Positions 35,281 to 48,951 are shown, counted from the first letter of the stretch. The stretch is 64,000 bases of DNA from Neopestalotiopsis rosae (GCA_023078685.1 JALGAS010000003.1:4650001-4714000), one strand, 5' to 3'. Translations and numbers: made by a program. Notes: generated by a model from the sequence alone, not told the origin.

Positions 35281-38200
35281 GACCAGGCCTCGCGCGACCC
35301 TGGGGCAGCACGTGGAGCGGCCAGTTTCTCGTTTGCGAGTTTCGTCTTTCTCACGACCAAGGTAGGCTGAGAGGCTGCAGTCGCTGAACGTTGTACGAGA
35401 TAAGAGAAGCTACCCACCTATACCTAAATAGATGTCGATGGTTAAGGTGGTAGTAGTTGGTTGGAAGCTTGAGTATGAACGGCGAGGGCGGAGGTCCGAT
35501 AAGGCCAGGTCTGTGTCTTATCACGGTAAGAGCGCGCCGACAATAGGCGCGTAAATTGATTTTTTGGCTCCTTCTCTTAATACTTATCCCTCTTTACGCT
35601 CACCTTATAGTGTCGGGCTTTGCGACTCCCGAAATCCTGGCACGGTGCTCGGACAGCGAACATGGAATCCAACATATTCGCTCGGGAACAAATCAATTGT
35701 CTCTCAAACCCTTTCAACCTCAATGTACACAGGCTCAAGACTGCTGTCTTATGCTGAAGTGCAAATGACATCACCCAGATATTTTTGGAGGCTCTTTCAG
35801 AACCAGCGAACAGACATGGAAGGGGATTGGGACCCGCTCATTTCTTTAAATCCCCTAGCGCTACTCAGGCTTCCAGAATCCAGATTCCCTGTAATAAGCT
35901 CGAGTGTCCATATGAGATGCGACAGCACGAAACCGGATCAAGGAAGAGTAGTTGTTACGGTATGTTTCTTGAATTGGTCATATATCTTGCAAACTGTGCG
36001 CAAGTCGAGAAATCAGTCGATTCAAGCGAATAGCACGTAGACTCAGTCACGAGGGTATGTGTTTACTTTGAGAATAGAGATGTAAGTTGGATTGCGCGCC
36101 ACCAGCTAGACTAAGTTCGTGAAGTCTATTGCAACACCACCCATGTACTTTGTATACTTTAACCAGTAATGGCTGTGTGCCTTGCTGATCTAGGTTATCA
36201 TAATCTGCTGGCTTCGTTGGTGGTCCCTCGTTTCCGCTTGGATGGAATTTCTGAAGACCTGGAGTTCGTATCGCAGAATGAAGTGATCTCAACAATAGTA
36301 CGTAGCCAACCGTACAGTACATTGGCTCATAGTAGTAATGCTTTCCTAGGTGTCAAATCAGCAAGCGTTGTTTGCTCATGCATCATGCCTCATCCTGATG
36401 GTGCATTGGACTGCTTTATATTGGATTGGATCCGATATTCACGTTGCAATGATACAGACGAAACCACAAAGCCAAGACCAATGCGTGGAATAGGGCCGAG
36501 CAATGGGTCTGCAGAGAGACATCTATCTGCAAGAAAGATAATTGCCCAAAGGCACACTTGCTATTCCGCGAACATATTATACTCTACAAGAGCTTTATAA
36601 AATTCGGGGGCGCCTCTGAAGGGCAATCCATCCCGCCTGGAGGACAGGTGTCTAGTGGATGACAGTTATTCTCCTCAGGGATGATGCTTTTCGGATCATT
36701 GACTAGCAGGCTAGCAATACCAAATTCACCACCCGATGCACGATCTCAGTATAGAACGTCAATCTTCAAAGATTGAGCAAATTATGTATCGGCAGGCCGT
36801 GCCGACAACGATACAATTCTATTCGAGTATCATCGTGTGCATATGCCTCTAACCACTGGCTGCTTCTTGCTTCTGCAGGTTTGTATGCCTATGCTTGACC
36901 CTAGACCTTGCAGGAGATCGCTTCTATCCGAATCTTGGCGCTGCAACACGATGAGAAGCGCCGGGCAATGCGCGGCTCGAAAGCCACGCCTGTGTCTATT
37001 TACTGCCTGATTGGGGAGTGTCAGCAAGTCGAAGGATCTCCAAGCATGTCGAACCCGCCATCTTCCGGTGCGATCGGTCATAGGTCGCGATGAATATCCC
37101 GTGCCGAGAACGACTAATCTGACAAGCTGAACGGGTCCCGCCTCCAATGGAAAGTAGTGTGAGAACTGCGTGTACGTAAGATGGGATTTCAGAGGAACAA
37201 GAATAAGTTGTTATATCTTGTCCTGGCCAATAGCTTGATAGTCCTTTTACATTTGGCCAAGAGGTTGCTTAATATTGCGTGGTTGGTTTTACCTCCGTCG
37301 CATCCGGACGCTTCAATCATTGGATCCGGGCAGGGCGAAGAGGTCAGCCTGTGGGGAAGACACCTGCATTTAAAAAAGTGACTTAAGTTCCCAACCCCTG
37401 AGATATTCGTGATACTTCGTTTTACTGCATCAGAACGAGCCTTTAACGCCTCTGCAGAGCACTGCCTACCTACACAAACCACGTACACCACACTCATTGT
37501 GACAGGAGCAAGCAAATGATTCGGCAGCAGGTTGTCAGAGCACTAAACCCCCCCGATCAGCTGCAGCTGTGGGTACGAGCAATCCAAACTGGGCAGATTA
37601 CCTTGACCATCAGTGAAGAACAAGTTGTTGCTTGCGAAGCAGGTGAATCATCAACGGTGAGTGTGTGAATGATCGACGTAAAATACCTGTCAACTGGGGG
37701 GTGGCTGACAGGCACCACTAAGGGCCAGCAATTTCGGTGATCAGATGAGTTCAACGTTTAATGGTGTCTGCCTGTCCGTTTCTACTGTCTGGATGGGATG
37801 GTGTTGAGTCGCGTTTCTCGGGTTCGGATCTAAGTAATTCACGTGGGTGGACTCGCTATAAATTACCTCGTGCAAAGGCTGAGTGGTTCAAACCGGGGAA
37901 AAAGCCAAATCGTGCCTGTCTCACAATCCAGTTGCTGTAATGTATCATCCGACTCTGTCTCCCGGCCACGGGGACCATTCCACCGTCCCCTGTACGGAGG
38001 TACGAGGAAAGCTGAGGAACAAGGACAAGAAGCAGAGTCGGTGTCAATGTCACCCGCCTTGCATGCAATATGTATCCGGAAGTGCGCGCGTCTGCTGAGT
38101 GAGGGAACAAGTGAGTGAGAGAGACTGTATGGAGCCTGCAGTATGGTGGAGCAAGCTTGCTTGCCGCGCGCTGCTGGGATTATTTGTCCAAGACCTGGGC

Positions 38201-40718
38201 ATAGCGTCATACACGCTCGTGAATCTTGTTGGAGTGAAAGAAGGCTTGGGCTTGGCAAGGTATATGTAAGCTAGCAATGTAGCTCGGGCCAGACCATAGT
38301 TTTTGCTGAAAACAGAGCAACCGTCCGCCTTGTTTCTCGCTTCAGTTCAGACGGGCTCTTGGGCATCTATTCGTATTGTTGACATATAATTCTAATAAAC
38401 AAGCATCGTCTGGAAGGGATTTCGTTTGGGGCGCGCCATCTGATTGTTTTGTGAGTCGTGGGCTGTTTCTTGGGTTGTTTGATATTGGCCCTGTCCCTCA
38501 CACCTAGACCGCTGCGTATTGGCTCGTCTCCGCGTCATCCGCAGTTCCAAGCTCCCTAACCATCTGAGACACACGACAATCGGACACTAACAGAGAGAAA
38601 GTCAGAAAAAGGAGAAAGAGTGAAAAGGAAAGAGTCAGGAGTGCAAAACGACACGAGAAGAAGTGGCTGCATCACTGTCTCCTATTATTACAATCAACAT
38701 CGCTACCAGCAGCATCTTTCTCTGGTTTCTTGTACATGTTCCTAGGAAGACAGAGAGGTCTTGAAACAAGAATCACTTTTTTTTAACAGTACACACTGGC
38801 TTAAAGCCCCACGAAAACGGAAATAGGCGAGCTTGTCTGAAGCTACGACACAACCGCAAAGTCGAGCTGCAATAACCTTGTTACAGAAAGCAACGTTTAC
38901 GAGAAAGTCGGGCCTTGCTTTGCAACACACACATAACAGTACCTACACACACTCAGCACAGCGGCTAGCTAATAAGGTGGCCCGGACAAGGTCCCATCTT
39001 AAAAGCCCACTTGTTTGAATCGACACTATCGTTGCGTAGAAAACGCATTGAGCAGCTACAAAACCCAGTGTGCCTCCGACCGCCGTCTCGGAACGACAGA
39101 CCTGGGTTTTCCTTCTCTTTTTCGCGCTCGCCAATATCCAAGCCGGCCAAATCCGCTCACTGGAGAGTTTTCTTCTCCCTTATTCATTTTTTGGTTCCTC
39201 TCTTTCACTGTTAATAATTCTCGCCAGGGGGGTGTGGTATTGTTTGTGGCTGCCTGCTTATTCACAGCGTCTTGCCGGCTTCCGGCGCACAATCGACTAT
39301 AATTCAATTTCCAACAATACACCTGAGGCCGTCTCATCTACCTGGCCCTGGCCGTCTGGAATTGCAGCGGACACACACGGAGAGGACGGTGACGCACTTA
39401 CACACGACGACAAATCCATCTTGGTGGATCTCACTTGCTACCTACCTACCTATCTATCTCTCTCTCTCTCTCTGTGTACGAGCCCCTCGGCTTTTGGTAC
39501 TGGTCCGGTTTGCCAAGCACAAATCAGATCTATAAGGCATCCTTCCGTTTCGGGGATTTGCTAGATGCCGCGTTGAGAACGAATAGAGCAAGAGAGTACT
39601 GAGCGAGAGCGCAGAAAAGCACATTTCAGACACAAAGATGGGTCGAAGTCGCGGTTCGTACAATTTTCTCTCTTCTTGATTTTCGCATTCAGAGACAGGT
39701 TCACTTTACCCCCTCCAAAGCCAAGCATTTTACCAATCCACATCACTACCTTACCTTAAAAGCACCCCACGCAGCAAATCCCTGTACGGTTCTGTTGGCA
39801 GCTCAGTTGCTCAAGGCCTATCTACCCGGTCTTGCAGCATGAAGGCATATCGGGGGGCTGAGTTGGAATATGGCAATTTCAAATGATTGGGTCTTTTGAA
39901 GACGGCTTCCGGTTCCTCAGCAATGGGTCGAATACGAAAATCGCATTGCGTTGTCGCTACTCAAAAAAACGCCCGGCTCTGTGCGATAGCGTCATCATGC
40001 CCTGACCAAGTGCGACGTCTACGGCCGCGCGCCGAACGGAAGGAAGCCAAGAAGCCAGCAGCAGCCCAGTTCCACAGGCCACATAATCGAAATCGTCCCA
40101 GTCGGTTTGGACGGCACTGCCATTAGCTTTTCCGAGGTGGTTCTTGGGGGGCGGTCTGAATCTCAAGTGGGTTGGTTGGAAATTACCATCATCGCTTGTT
40201 CGCTTGCTTTACGAGCGTTGGGTCGCGGGTTTGCGGATCTCCTGGCGTTCCAGCTTGTGCGTCCTTTGTCTGCGCCGATCCAAAGCCCGGACTCTTCTGA
40301 AGCCTAGACCCTTGGGAACCACCAAAGAACAACGCCTTTTTTCCCGTATTCCAGTACGCTTCATACCAGACTGGACTGATAGTAGCTGCGCCTCTGGAGC
40401 TCTCGCAACTGACTTCCGTGCAATTACCCCCGTCGCACATCACTGGGCTCTGCTGTCACTTTTCAGGCCATTGTTTGGGCGCCAATCCCAGAACCCACCC
40501 CCCTATCAGCCGTTATTCTCTTAACGTACTCCTCTGGGGCGGGGGGCACTGACCTGACACTTCCCTCGCTTTGCCTTACGTACCTGTCCCTCTTTGACAC
40601 ATTCCCACGCTAAGCGCATCGCGCCCCAGCCTGGCGCCAAGCAACCCAACTAATCACTCGTGTGCATCATGCTAATTTGGCCTTCCTGAATCAAACAGTT
40701 CTTTCGCTGTCCTCGTTA
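35281..40718. other. 5.4-kb stretch without recognised genes; leader region of the CAF120-like gene
   Basis: This lies between the divergent PTC7 and CAF120-like genes. Many short frames are present, none with recognisable domains or convincing splice continuations. Pyrimidine tracts and CCTA/CTAT repeats occur at about 39439-39472. The last kilobase is likely promoter plus long leader of the CAF120-like gene. A noncoding transcript cannot be excluded. Confidence 0.4.
39451..39472. repeat. (CT)n-type pyrimidine tract
   Basis: CTAT/CTCT simple repeat about 1.25 kb upstream of the CAF120-like ATG. CT-rich tracts are common in fungal promoters just before transcription starts. Confidence 0.85.
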
Positions 40719-43700
40719 ATGTCCCAGTTTTCTACTGGTGGCAGCCCGAGAGAATCATTCGCCGCATCGCCTTCTGCAACCTCTTCTCCGGCGCACAACA
40801 CTCCCTTGAACAAGCCCGAATTCCACACACGGTCAAACCACAACACTCCACCGCCACCGCCGACATATGCGCAGGACTACACACAGGAACCCAGCACGCC
40901 GGCTCCATCGTCGCCCGTGAGGCCGAATCATGATCACTCGCCTATAGGAGAGCCACCAGCTACGGCACAAGCCAATCATTCACGAAACCACTCACGAACC
41001 CGAAGCAGAAGCTCATCTAGGCCCTTGTCTATGGTGCAAACCTACCAACCGCCCCTCATGGATGTGACCGAGGATACCATTCCCGAGCTGCAGCCCATCT
41101 TCACCTTTTTGAACAGCCATGGCAACAAGCTTTACCAAGAAGGCTATTTCCTGAAATTGGATGATCAGAACACACGTGAGTTACTACAAGACCTTTTGCG
41201 ACTGCAAGCAAATAAATTAACCATGGCACAGAGGGCAAGCCCAATCCCGACAGAACATGGACGGAATACTTTGCGCAACTTGTGGGAACGGTTCTTTCGC
41301 TATGGGATGCTGCCGAGCTCGATGCCGCTGGCGAGGATGGAGAAGTGCTGCCCAAATTCATTAACCTGACAGATGCATCGCTCAAGATGGTAAGGCAAAT
41401 TCACTGGTGGTGGAGGTGGTTCTTTGGGCTACTATGATAAGATACTAACCACTACTAGATCGATTCTCTGCCAACTAGGTCCAACGACGAACAGCCCCTG
41501 CAGAACATTCTGAGCATATCGACCGCGGGAAGAAACCGATACTTGCTGCACTTCAATTCGCGCCACTCTTTGATACAGTGGACTGCAGGAATTCGATTGG
41601 CCATGTTTGAGCATTCGACTCTCCAAGAGGCTTACACTGGAGCCTTGATTGCTGGTAAGGGAAAGACCTTGAACAACATCGGCGTCATCATGGAGAGATC
41701 CAGAACAACAAAAGAGGAATGGGTCAGAGTGCGATTCGGCGCAGGAGTCCCATGGAAACGATGCTGGTGTGTCATTTCGCCGCCTGATGAGAAGGAGTAC
41801 CAAAAGATGCAAAAGGATCTCAAGAAAAAGTCGCCGTACGACCGTTCGCATCCCCCGATTCTCAAGGGAGATATCAAGTTCTACGAAGATCGGAAGGAAG
41901 GCAGGAAGCAAAAGAAGGCCAAGCCCATTGCGACCATCACCGATGCCTACTCGGCATACGCACTTTACCCGCAGGCAAAGTCTCTCATTGACGCATCAAC
42001 CCTGATCAAGATTGAGGGAAACATGACCATTCACTCGGATCCGCCCTCGTCTACTGAAGGTTTTGTTTTCATCATGCCTGAAGTCCACCCGGCTGTCAGT
42101 GGATTCGGCATGATGCTGCAGTTCCTATTCCCCACATGGGATACTTTTGGCCTCTATGGACGACCGGGCAGATTGGCTGCGAGCACGATCGATTCAAGGT
42201 CTCTCATGTTCGCCATGCCAAAACATAAGCGATATGGCTACTTGGAAATCCTAGACGTTACCAGCCTCATCCTCACAGATGGCAGCGCGGGCTGGACAGA
42301 GCGGGACTGGAAGAAGAAACTCAAGGATCTGACTGGCGAGAGAATGACGACCGTGGACGACAAGCCACCAACAACACACAGCCGCAACAATAGCCGTACC
42401 AAGCGACTAAGCTTCGGCCCAGCTACCGAGGCCGGTGGAAAGCCCCGTGTGGGCTTTGCAGATGGCGGTGCACCTTCAGTCCGTTCGTCTCGGTCAATGT
42501 CCCTCACTCACCGCGCGGCCCCTAGGACAGATTCGGCCCCTCCAGGTCAAGGCGGAGAGCGCGGCCCGCCGCCTATGCCCAGTGCTTTGAAGTCTGCTCA
42601 CAATAGAAATGCGTCCGACGGCAACCTGCCTGGTGGCCCTCCTCCGGTGCCCCCACACGGCGTTAGTCCCGGCGATGGCTCTAGTCGCGGATTGAATCCT
42701 GCCCGGAACTTTGTCAACGACCTCGCGTCGACGCCTGAGCGGGTCAGTTCTGACGAGGAGAGAACGCCTTCAACCAGAGCCCTGGATGGAATGCGCCACC
42801 TGGATACGCCAGAGCCTGTATCACAGCCACCGGCTTTCACGCATGCCCCGGGAGAGAAGCCTCAGCAGCGGCCTTACCATGCGCCGGAACTTCGCCGTGC
42901 TAACAGCCGGATGTCCGCCACAACCTTGGCACAGCTCGCACAGGCCGGAGGTATCGAAGGCGTAGCCAGACAAGAAGGCTGGATTCACGAGGGTAGCAGC
43001 GGAAAGCACAGCCCGGTTGGCCCTCGAGATGACCGAAGCGGTCCACCAATGGTACATGGTTCACACGGCACCAATCCTGGAATGAATGCTAATGCCGGCT
43101 TTCGTGAAGATTTAAGGGAAAAGACCAGTTCCTCAAGCCTTGCCGCGCCACCTTCCGACCTTCGCCAGCAGCGCTCTAGATCTCCTCTCAACCAGACAAT
43201 GGGTCCCCCCAGCCCGGGCATGCGAGGGCCCAGCCCTGGCTCTCACCCTGGCACTCCCGGACCGCATGAGATGAGAAGTCCGCCCCCAGGATCCCAGGGC
43301 CGTCCTCCACCGGGACGTGGCGCGCCGCCAAACATGCCGCCCGGCCGCGGACCTCCTCCAAACATGGCTCCATACGGTCGTGGTGGTCCACCTGGAAACA
43401 TGGGGCCGCCTCCTCCACGCGGACCTCCGAACGGACCACCACCAAATATGTACCGCGGTCCGCCCGGCCCGTCCGGACAAGGCAGCCGCCCTGGGACCCC
43501 GAGTGGGAGGCGTCCAGCACCTCCTGCTCTGAGTACTTCTAGCACCTCTCCACCTATTCAGCGCAAAGCATTACCGGCTCGGGGAGACAGTTTGACTCAT
43601 CGAAATGAGTACCCAAACTCCCCGACAGCTTCAAGTAGTGGCAGTTTCACGCGCGGTATCGATCCCGATCTCGTGGCTCATATCCACGGACCTGGCTCAA

Positions 43701-44929
43701 GCGGTAGAGCTACCCCTGTACGAGAACGAAAAGACACAATGCGTAGCACAACCAGCAGCAACTATGATTCGACCGATTCTCCCGACTATGCTAGCACCAG
43801 ACCATCGACCGATTCGAGCGCATCTGTCGAGCGGCCGAGGGCTGGTGTCCTTCGAACTGTAGGCGACGATAACTTCCAACAGCCCTCATCTGATATCCCA
43901 AGTGTTGACTTCGGGCCCACTTTCAACTACGCTTCACAGCAGTCCCGATCCAAGACCCCAACACCAGCCATGCCAGGCCTTTCTCCTGGTCTCGCCGGTC
44001 CAAAAGGTGCTCCGGGTAGGGATGTAAATCATGGACGAAACGTATCAGAAGACACTGTCCAACAGCAAAGACGAAGTGTTATTTGGCAACCTCCCACTCC
44101 CGGAGCCTCTTCTGCAGTTGGTGGATCCGGTCCTGGTCTCACTGCCGAGCAATTTGTTCAACAACGAGCTGCAGCTGCAGCGGCCACGCCACTCTACGCA
44201 CACCAGCGCCAGGCATCATCTGGCAACATTAATGCTTACCGTGCAGGCACTCCTACACCACCACTCGACAGGGGTCATGGACGAGATTACATGCATGCGC
44301 ACAGCCGAAGCAACTCACAGGATCTGCTCCAAAGGCCCAGTTCTAGGGGCGCCGGCGCCGTCCTTGGCGGACAAGCTGCTACGGGTGAAAGCCACCTCTC
44401 TGCACGAGAACAAGAACATGTTGCAAGAATCACGGGCACTCCCCTCATCAACATGGCTAGTAATAAGAATGCACCACAGCAACCTGAGGCAGGGTTGATT
44501 GGTGCCATTGAAGCCCGAGAGAGGGAGAGACAGCAAGCAAAGCAGGGCTACGGCGGCCAGGCCGTGCAGCAAGCGATCAACATGCGTCAACAGCAACAGG
44601 CTATGCAAAACAGCTTTCATCAACCGATGGCATCACCAGGCATGGCTCCGCCCGCGGGAATGTATTCGAACATGGGTCGGCAGTCGCCAGGTCCGCAACA
44701 AGCTTTTGGATATCCTCAGCAGGGCTTACCAAGCCCAGGTGTGCATGCTGGAGCAGGATGGGCAAGCCCAGGAGCAGGATACGGGTCACCACGCCAGGGT
44801 GCGTTTCCGAGCCCCGGTTTGATGCCGCAACAGGGCCAATTTTCTCCTCAGTACGGATCACCGGGACAAAGTCCCCGTACCGCGCAGCCACAGGGACGGC
44901 CAGGCTTCAACCAAGGACATGCATTCTAG
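40719..44929 (+). CDS. CAF120: PH-domain protein of the CAF120/SKG3 family
   Basis: Orthologue of the yeast CAF120/SKG3 pair. CAF120 is reported as a CCR4-NOT-associated protein and SKG3 is linked to the bud neck and polarity. Exons are 40719-41175, 41232-41389 and 41459-44929, giving 1361 residues. The introns are 56 nt (GTGAGT...ACAG) and 69 nt (GTAAGG...CTAG with a CTAAC site). The first 110 residues are Ser/Pro/Thr-rich. The conserved N-terminal domain starts near PELQPIFTFLNSHGNKLYQEGYF (in two parts: PELQPIFTFL and YQEGYFLKLDD) and runs through RTWTEYFAQLVGTVLSLWDA. A PH domain follows with WVRVRFGAGVPWKRCWCVI. The last 900 residues are disordered, rich in Pro, Gly, Ser and Gln. An in-frame upstream ATG at 40662 exists; the ATG at 40719 fits the family start better. 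Confidence 0.87.
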
Positions 44930-47415
44930 GGAAATGATGCTTACAAGATCAACGAGACTGAAAAGGAGAATGTATCTCTTACACGGAAGGAAGAGTTCTC
45001 TGTCACTGGAAATAACAGCAAGGGCTGGGTGAAAAGAAGGACATTGTTTATAGAGCAACAATTAATGGAACTTGAGGGCGTGGGCCTCAAGCCATTGGAC
45101 AGAAACGGTGGGGGGAAGTTTACATGAAGCATTCTGTATCGCATGGCATTGCGTTGGCCTGTTTTGGGGGGCCCTGGTTTGCTTTTGATATATACCTTTT
45201 TTGTTCAGTATTTGCATGGAATGGCCATCGGGTTTAGAAACTCATATCGCATTGAGGAAGCAATAATTCGACTGGATCCAGCCTTCATTTCAGGTTTCCC
45301 ACTGAGTTTCGATAGTTTCATTGATCAGATCAAGAGACCTATTGCCCTTTACTGCTGCCGAATGATCTCTTCAAAAAAAAGTGCAATTCACTTTGACAGC
45401 TTTGAGTCGGATTAGGGTGCTCACGACGCTGTCCATTAACTTTAGTAGACGCCTGCAAGTGAGAGAGATGCCTGACCATCTAGCCGTATCTGTGAGGCTT
45501 TTCATCTAATCAGATGACTATTTCCATTACCCACTTAAACACTCGGCTCTCCAGTCGTCAATCATAAATCCACTCGTGTTAGGTCATTACGTCAACTATT
45601 TGCGCTTGGGAGTGAGCAACGCTAACACTCTGTGCCAAACTTGATGCGGACTGAGTCGATATGTTCTTTTGTAGTGTCTTGCCCTGTCAGACTGCAGATA
45701 CACAAGACGGTATGAAGCGCTTTGCTCCTTGTAACTTGAGAAGTGCGTGTTCTGTAACATTGTATGTACTTTGCGGATGCTGCACTAGTACTTGGCGCAA
45801 CATCGGGGACCGGGAAAACAACACTATATGTCCCTCACAGCAACGATTACCGATTGTGTAACCTCAGTGAGGTGACCTGATATGGTCAAGAATGAGCTAT
45901 CCCGGAGGAATGAGGGAGAAATCTATTAAAAGAATGCCAACAATAAGGCTAGTTATTCAGGTCTGACAGCACAAGAATCTTACGAGTCCAAAAGGACAGG
46001 TGTGGTTTTCCAATGTTTTACAGCTCACCTCATTCACTACATAGTACATGCAGAGGCGCACGCCCAACAATCCTACCAGGACATTGGCTTGTCTCACTAA
46101 ACTTTTGATGGCCGGCGCGTGGCTTGCGAACGTGGTCCAAGAGAGGGAAAGTTCCGCAAACAAACCCAGACATGCCAGGAGTTTAAAGAGTGTGCGCGGC
46201 TTGTCGGTCTTGTAACAATAGCCAGCGTTCGCTTAATTCACTTTCTTTGGACCCTCGGTAGACAAAATCCGGAGAGGTCCAGACCAGATATGACAAGCGA
46301 GATGGCAAACCTACATAGGTACATAACGCAGAGTTGGTTAAGCAGACCCTGCAATAACTGCCCAAAGTAGAAGGCCACTAGCCAATAAATAACGGCTGGT
46401 GTCTGTCCTCGGCTTCTTGGTGAGAGGATCCGGATCTTTCCCAGACGGCAGCAGGAGCAGGATAAAGGAACAATGAGACTCTGAACAAACAAGTAAATCG
46501 TACTTATGATCAGTGAGTGAACACATCAACGCAGGAAAAATAAAAAGGAGTGACCAGGAAGCCGGGACTACACGTGGATCAAATGCGCATTACATTGTAA
46601 TCAGTCGCATTTAATTACTGGTCCTGCAAATGATCGACATAAGGGTTCCGGGGTGTGATTTTTGGGTTTTTTGCCATGCCAGGGGGAACTGCCAGTCAGA
46701 AAATGCGCTGAGGAAAAAATGAACTCATAGGCCCCACGGGGGAGGATGAGACCGCTAACGTTGGGCGCTGTATTGGGAAAATGGAACCTGTTCCAGTGGA
46801 TCAAGTGAGAAAAATTCCAGCCTATCCTTGCCGTCGATTAGGGCGATAATCCCCGATTGCCCAGACTGTTCAGGCGTTCAGCGGCGGGCGGGTGGCAGCA
46901 ACAATTGGAGGTGGGATGACTTTTCTTTGGCTTGTGATTGAATCCGAGTTGGTCCAGCACCAGCAGCTGCCTGCCTTGATTCATCCTTGGCTTTTTGCGG
47001 CTCACACACACTCCAAATTCTTTTCTCTCTTCTTTCTCTTCTTCTCCCGCAACACCACTTTTGGGTGAATAGCTCGACATACCGACGCACCTTTTTTCGA
47101 CTTCTTCGCAATCGCCAAATGCATATACAACATTCAGAGGACCTTTTTCTTTCTTCGCTTCTTTTCCAGCTCCAGATGCGCGTTTCCGCCAACCAGAAAA
47201 TACACCGAACAATCTTTGAACCACGCATTGAAGCCGAGCGCCGACGGGCAGGACAATCCAGCCTGCCTTGAATCGGAGACGGCTAAGCAGACTTCTAGGG
47301 AGGAGGAAGAGAACCGACGTTAGAGTGAGCGTCGCTTCTCTCTAGAAGACATACGGATTATATTACACGAGTTACAGCCTTTGGACGCTACTGGACTATT
47401 GTCCCGGACGTCACA
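44930..47415. other. 2.5-kb intergenic, promoter and leader of the AGC kinase gene
   Basis: No gene recognised. The last 400 bases are rich in CT tracts (47020-47060) and contain several short upstream frames, consistent with a long leader before the kinase ATG. Confidence 0.45.
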
Positions 47416-48951
47416 ATGATGCCAAAGGCGGCCCCAGCACTCTCCACTGTGCGTGGATTCGGCACAGCGCCCGTCACTTCTGGCGATGAGGACTCTGATC
47501 ACTGCGCGACGCCTCCCCTGTCCGCCCGCCGAGTAGGAAACGGACGCCGACTTGACGATGTTGTCAGCGCAAACTGCAGCCCCCTCCTTCGCGCCCACAA
47601 CTCCCCCGCCATCAGCGGCATCGCCAAGCTGCGCATGCAGCTGGAGCCACTGAGCCTCAGCGATTCCCGCGCCAGCACCATGACGGGCTACAGCGACAGC
47701 CGTACCACCACCATGATGACCCGCACCAACAGCCAGCATAGTGCGCTGGGTCGAAGTGATGATGACATTTCCGAGAACGGCTCGACCAGCTATGAAGTCG
47801 CCCTCGAGCACGAGTTTGTTAGCGAGAGTGTCCGCGAGAAGCCCAAGTTTGGTGCGATTGAAGGCGGCCTTGTCCAGCGCAAGGTGCAAGCCGATGACTT
47901 TGAGCCGCTGCGCTGTCTCGGCAAAGGAACCTATGGTACCGTGCTTCTCGTCAGACAGCGCTCGACTGGTCGCTTGTACGCGCAGAAGCAGTTCAAGAAG
48001 GCCTCGGTGGTTGTGCACAAGAAGTTGGTAGAGCAGACAAAGACTGAGCGCCAGATCCTCGAGTCTGTCAACCGACACCCCTTTGTCGTCAATCTGTACT
48101 ACGCATTCCAGGATCACGAGAAGCTCTATCTAATTCTCGAGTATGGTCAAGGCGGCGAGCTTTTTACTCACCTCAACACGGAAAAGATGTTCCCCGAGCC
48201 TGTGGCAGCCTTCTACATGGCACAAATGATTGTTGCCTTGTCGCATCTCCACGACAACTTGGGCGTCATCTACCGCGATCTGAAGCCCGAGAACTGCCTC
48301 TTGGATAGCAAGGGAAACCTCCTGCTCACCGATTTCGGCCTGTCCTCTCAGGTTCCTACTGACGAGGAGGACTGCTGCAAGTCTATCCTGGGCACTGTCG
48401 AGTACATGGCACCCGAGGTGGTTCGTGGTGAAAAGTATGGCAAGGCTGTTGACTGGTGGTCCTTTGGAGCTTTGGGCTACGACCTCATGACGGGCAACCC
48501 ACCTTTTAGGGGCGGCAATCATGCCAAGATCCAGCACAACATTCTCAACCAGAAGCTCGTGCTGCCTTACTTTCTCAGCCCCGACGCTAAGGACCTGCTC
48601 ACGCGTCTTCTCAACAAGAACCCGAAGAAGCGACTGGGTGGAAACATGCCCAAGGATCTCCAGACTCTCAAGAAGCACCGATTCTTCCGCAAGATTGACT
48701 GGAAGAAGCTCGAAGCCAGAGAGCTTGAGCCACCTCTGCAGCCAATGATTACGGACCCTGAGCTCGCGGAGAATTTCGCGCCCGAGTTCACTGATCTCCC
48801 GCTCAGCCCTGTCATCACTGCCAAGGATCCTTGGGGTGCAGAATCTCTCAAGAACAAGGATGGCTTTAAGGAGGATCCTTTTGGAGGGTTCAGCTTCGTT
48901 GCTTCAAGCAGCTTGCTTGATAATGCTGGTTTCCTGGCTGGGGAGGCTTAG
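47416..48951 (+). CDS. AGC-family Ser/Thr protein kinase (S6K/Psk1-like)
   Basis: Intron-free gene for a 511-residue AGC kinase, most like fission-yeast Psk1-type S6 kinases; such kinases act downstream of TORC1 and PDK1. The first 150 residues are Ser/Thr-rich and probably disordered. The kinase domain has the Gly loop GKGTYGTV (169-176), ATP-binding Lys191, helix-C Glu211, the catalytic loop YRDLKPEN (286-293), DFG (306-308) and APE (332-334). The activation loop reads CCKSILGTVEYMAPE, with a Ser at the PDK1-site position and Leu where most AGC kinases have Cys. The C-terminal tail has a turn motif (DLPLSPV) and a hydrophobic motif (FGGFSFVA), as needed for regulation by two phosphorylations. 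Two start Met codons are adjacent; the first is used. Confidence 0.9.
   Translation: MMPKAAPALSTVRGFGTAPVTSGDEDSDHCATPPLSARRVGNGRRLDDVVSANCSPLLRAHNSPAISGIAKLRMQLEPLSLSDSRASTMTGYSDSRTTTMMTRTNSQHSALGRSDDDISENGSTSYEVALEHEFVSESVREKPKFGAIEGGLVQRKVQADDFEPLRCLGKGTYGTVLLVRQRSTGRLYAQKQFKKASVVVHKKLVEQTKTERQILESVNRHPFVVNLYYAFQDHEKLYLILEYGQGGELFTHLNTEKMFPEPVAAFYMAQMIVALSHLHDNLGVIYRDLKPENCLLDSKGNLLLTDFGLSSQVPTDEEDCCKSILGTVEYMAPEVVRGEKYGKAVDWWSFGALGYDLMTGNPPFRGGNHAKIQHNILNQKLVLPYFLSPDAKDLLTRLLNKNPKKRLGGNMPKDLQTLKKHRFFRKIDWKKLEARELEPPLQPMITDPELAENFAPEFTDLPLSPVITAKDPWGAESLKNKDGFKEDPFGGFSFVASSSLLDNAGFLAGEA

Noticed and set aside
37861..37910. GGTTCAAACC near 37885 as the T-loop of a tRNA
   Set aside because: Flanking bases do not form a T stem, and no acceptor or anticodon stem can be drawn.
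42238..44891. Many minus-strand open frames over the CAF120-like gene
   Set aside because: Antisense shadows of a GC-rich, Pro/Gly-rich coding region; none has domain sequence.
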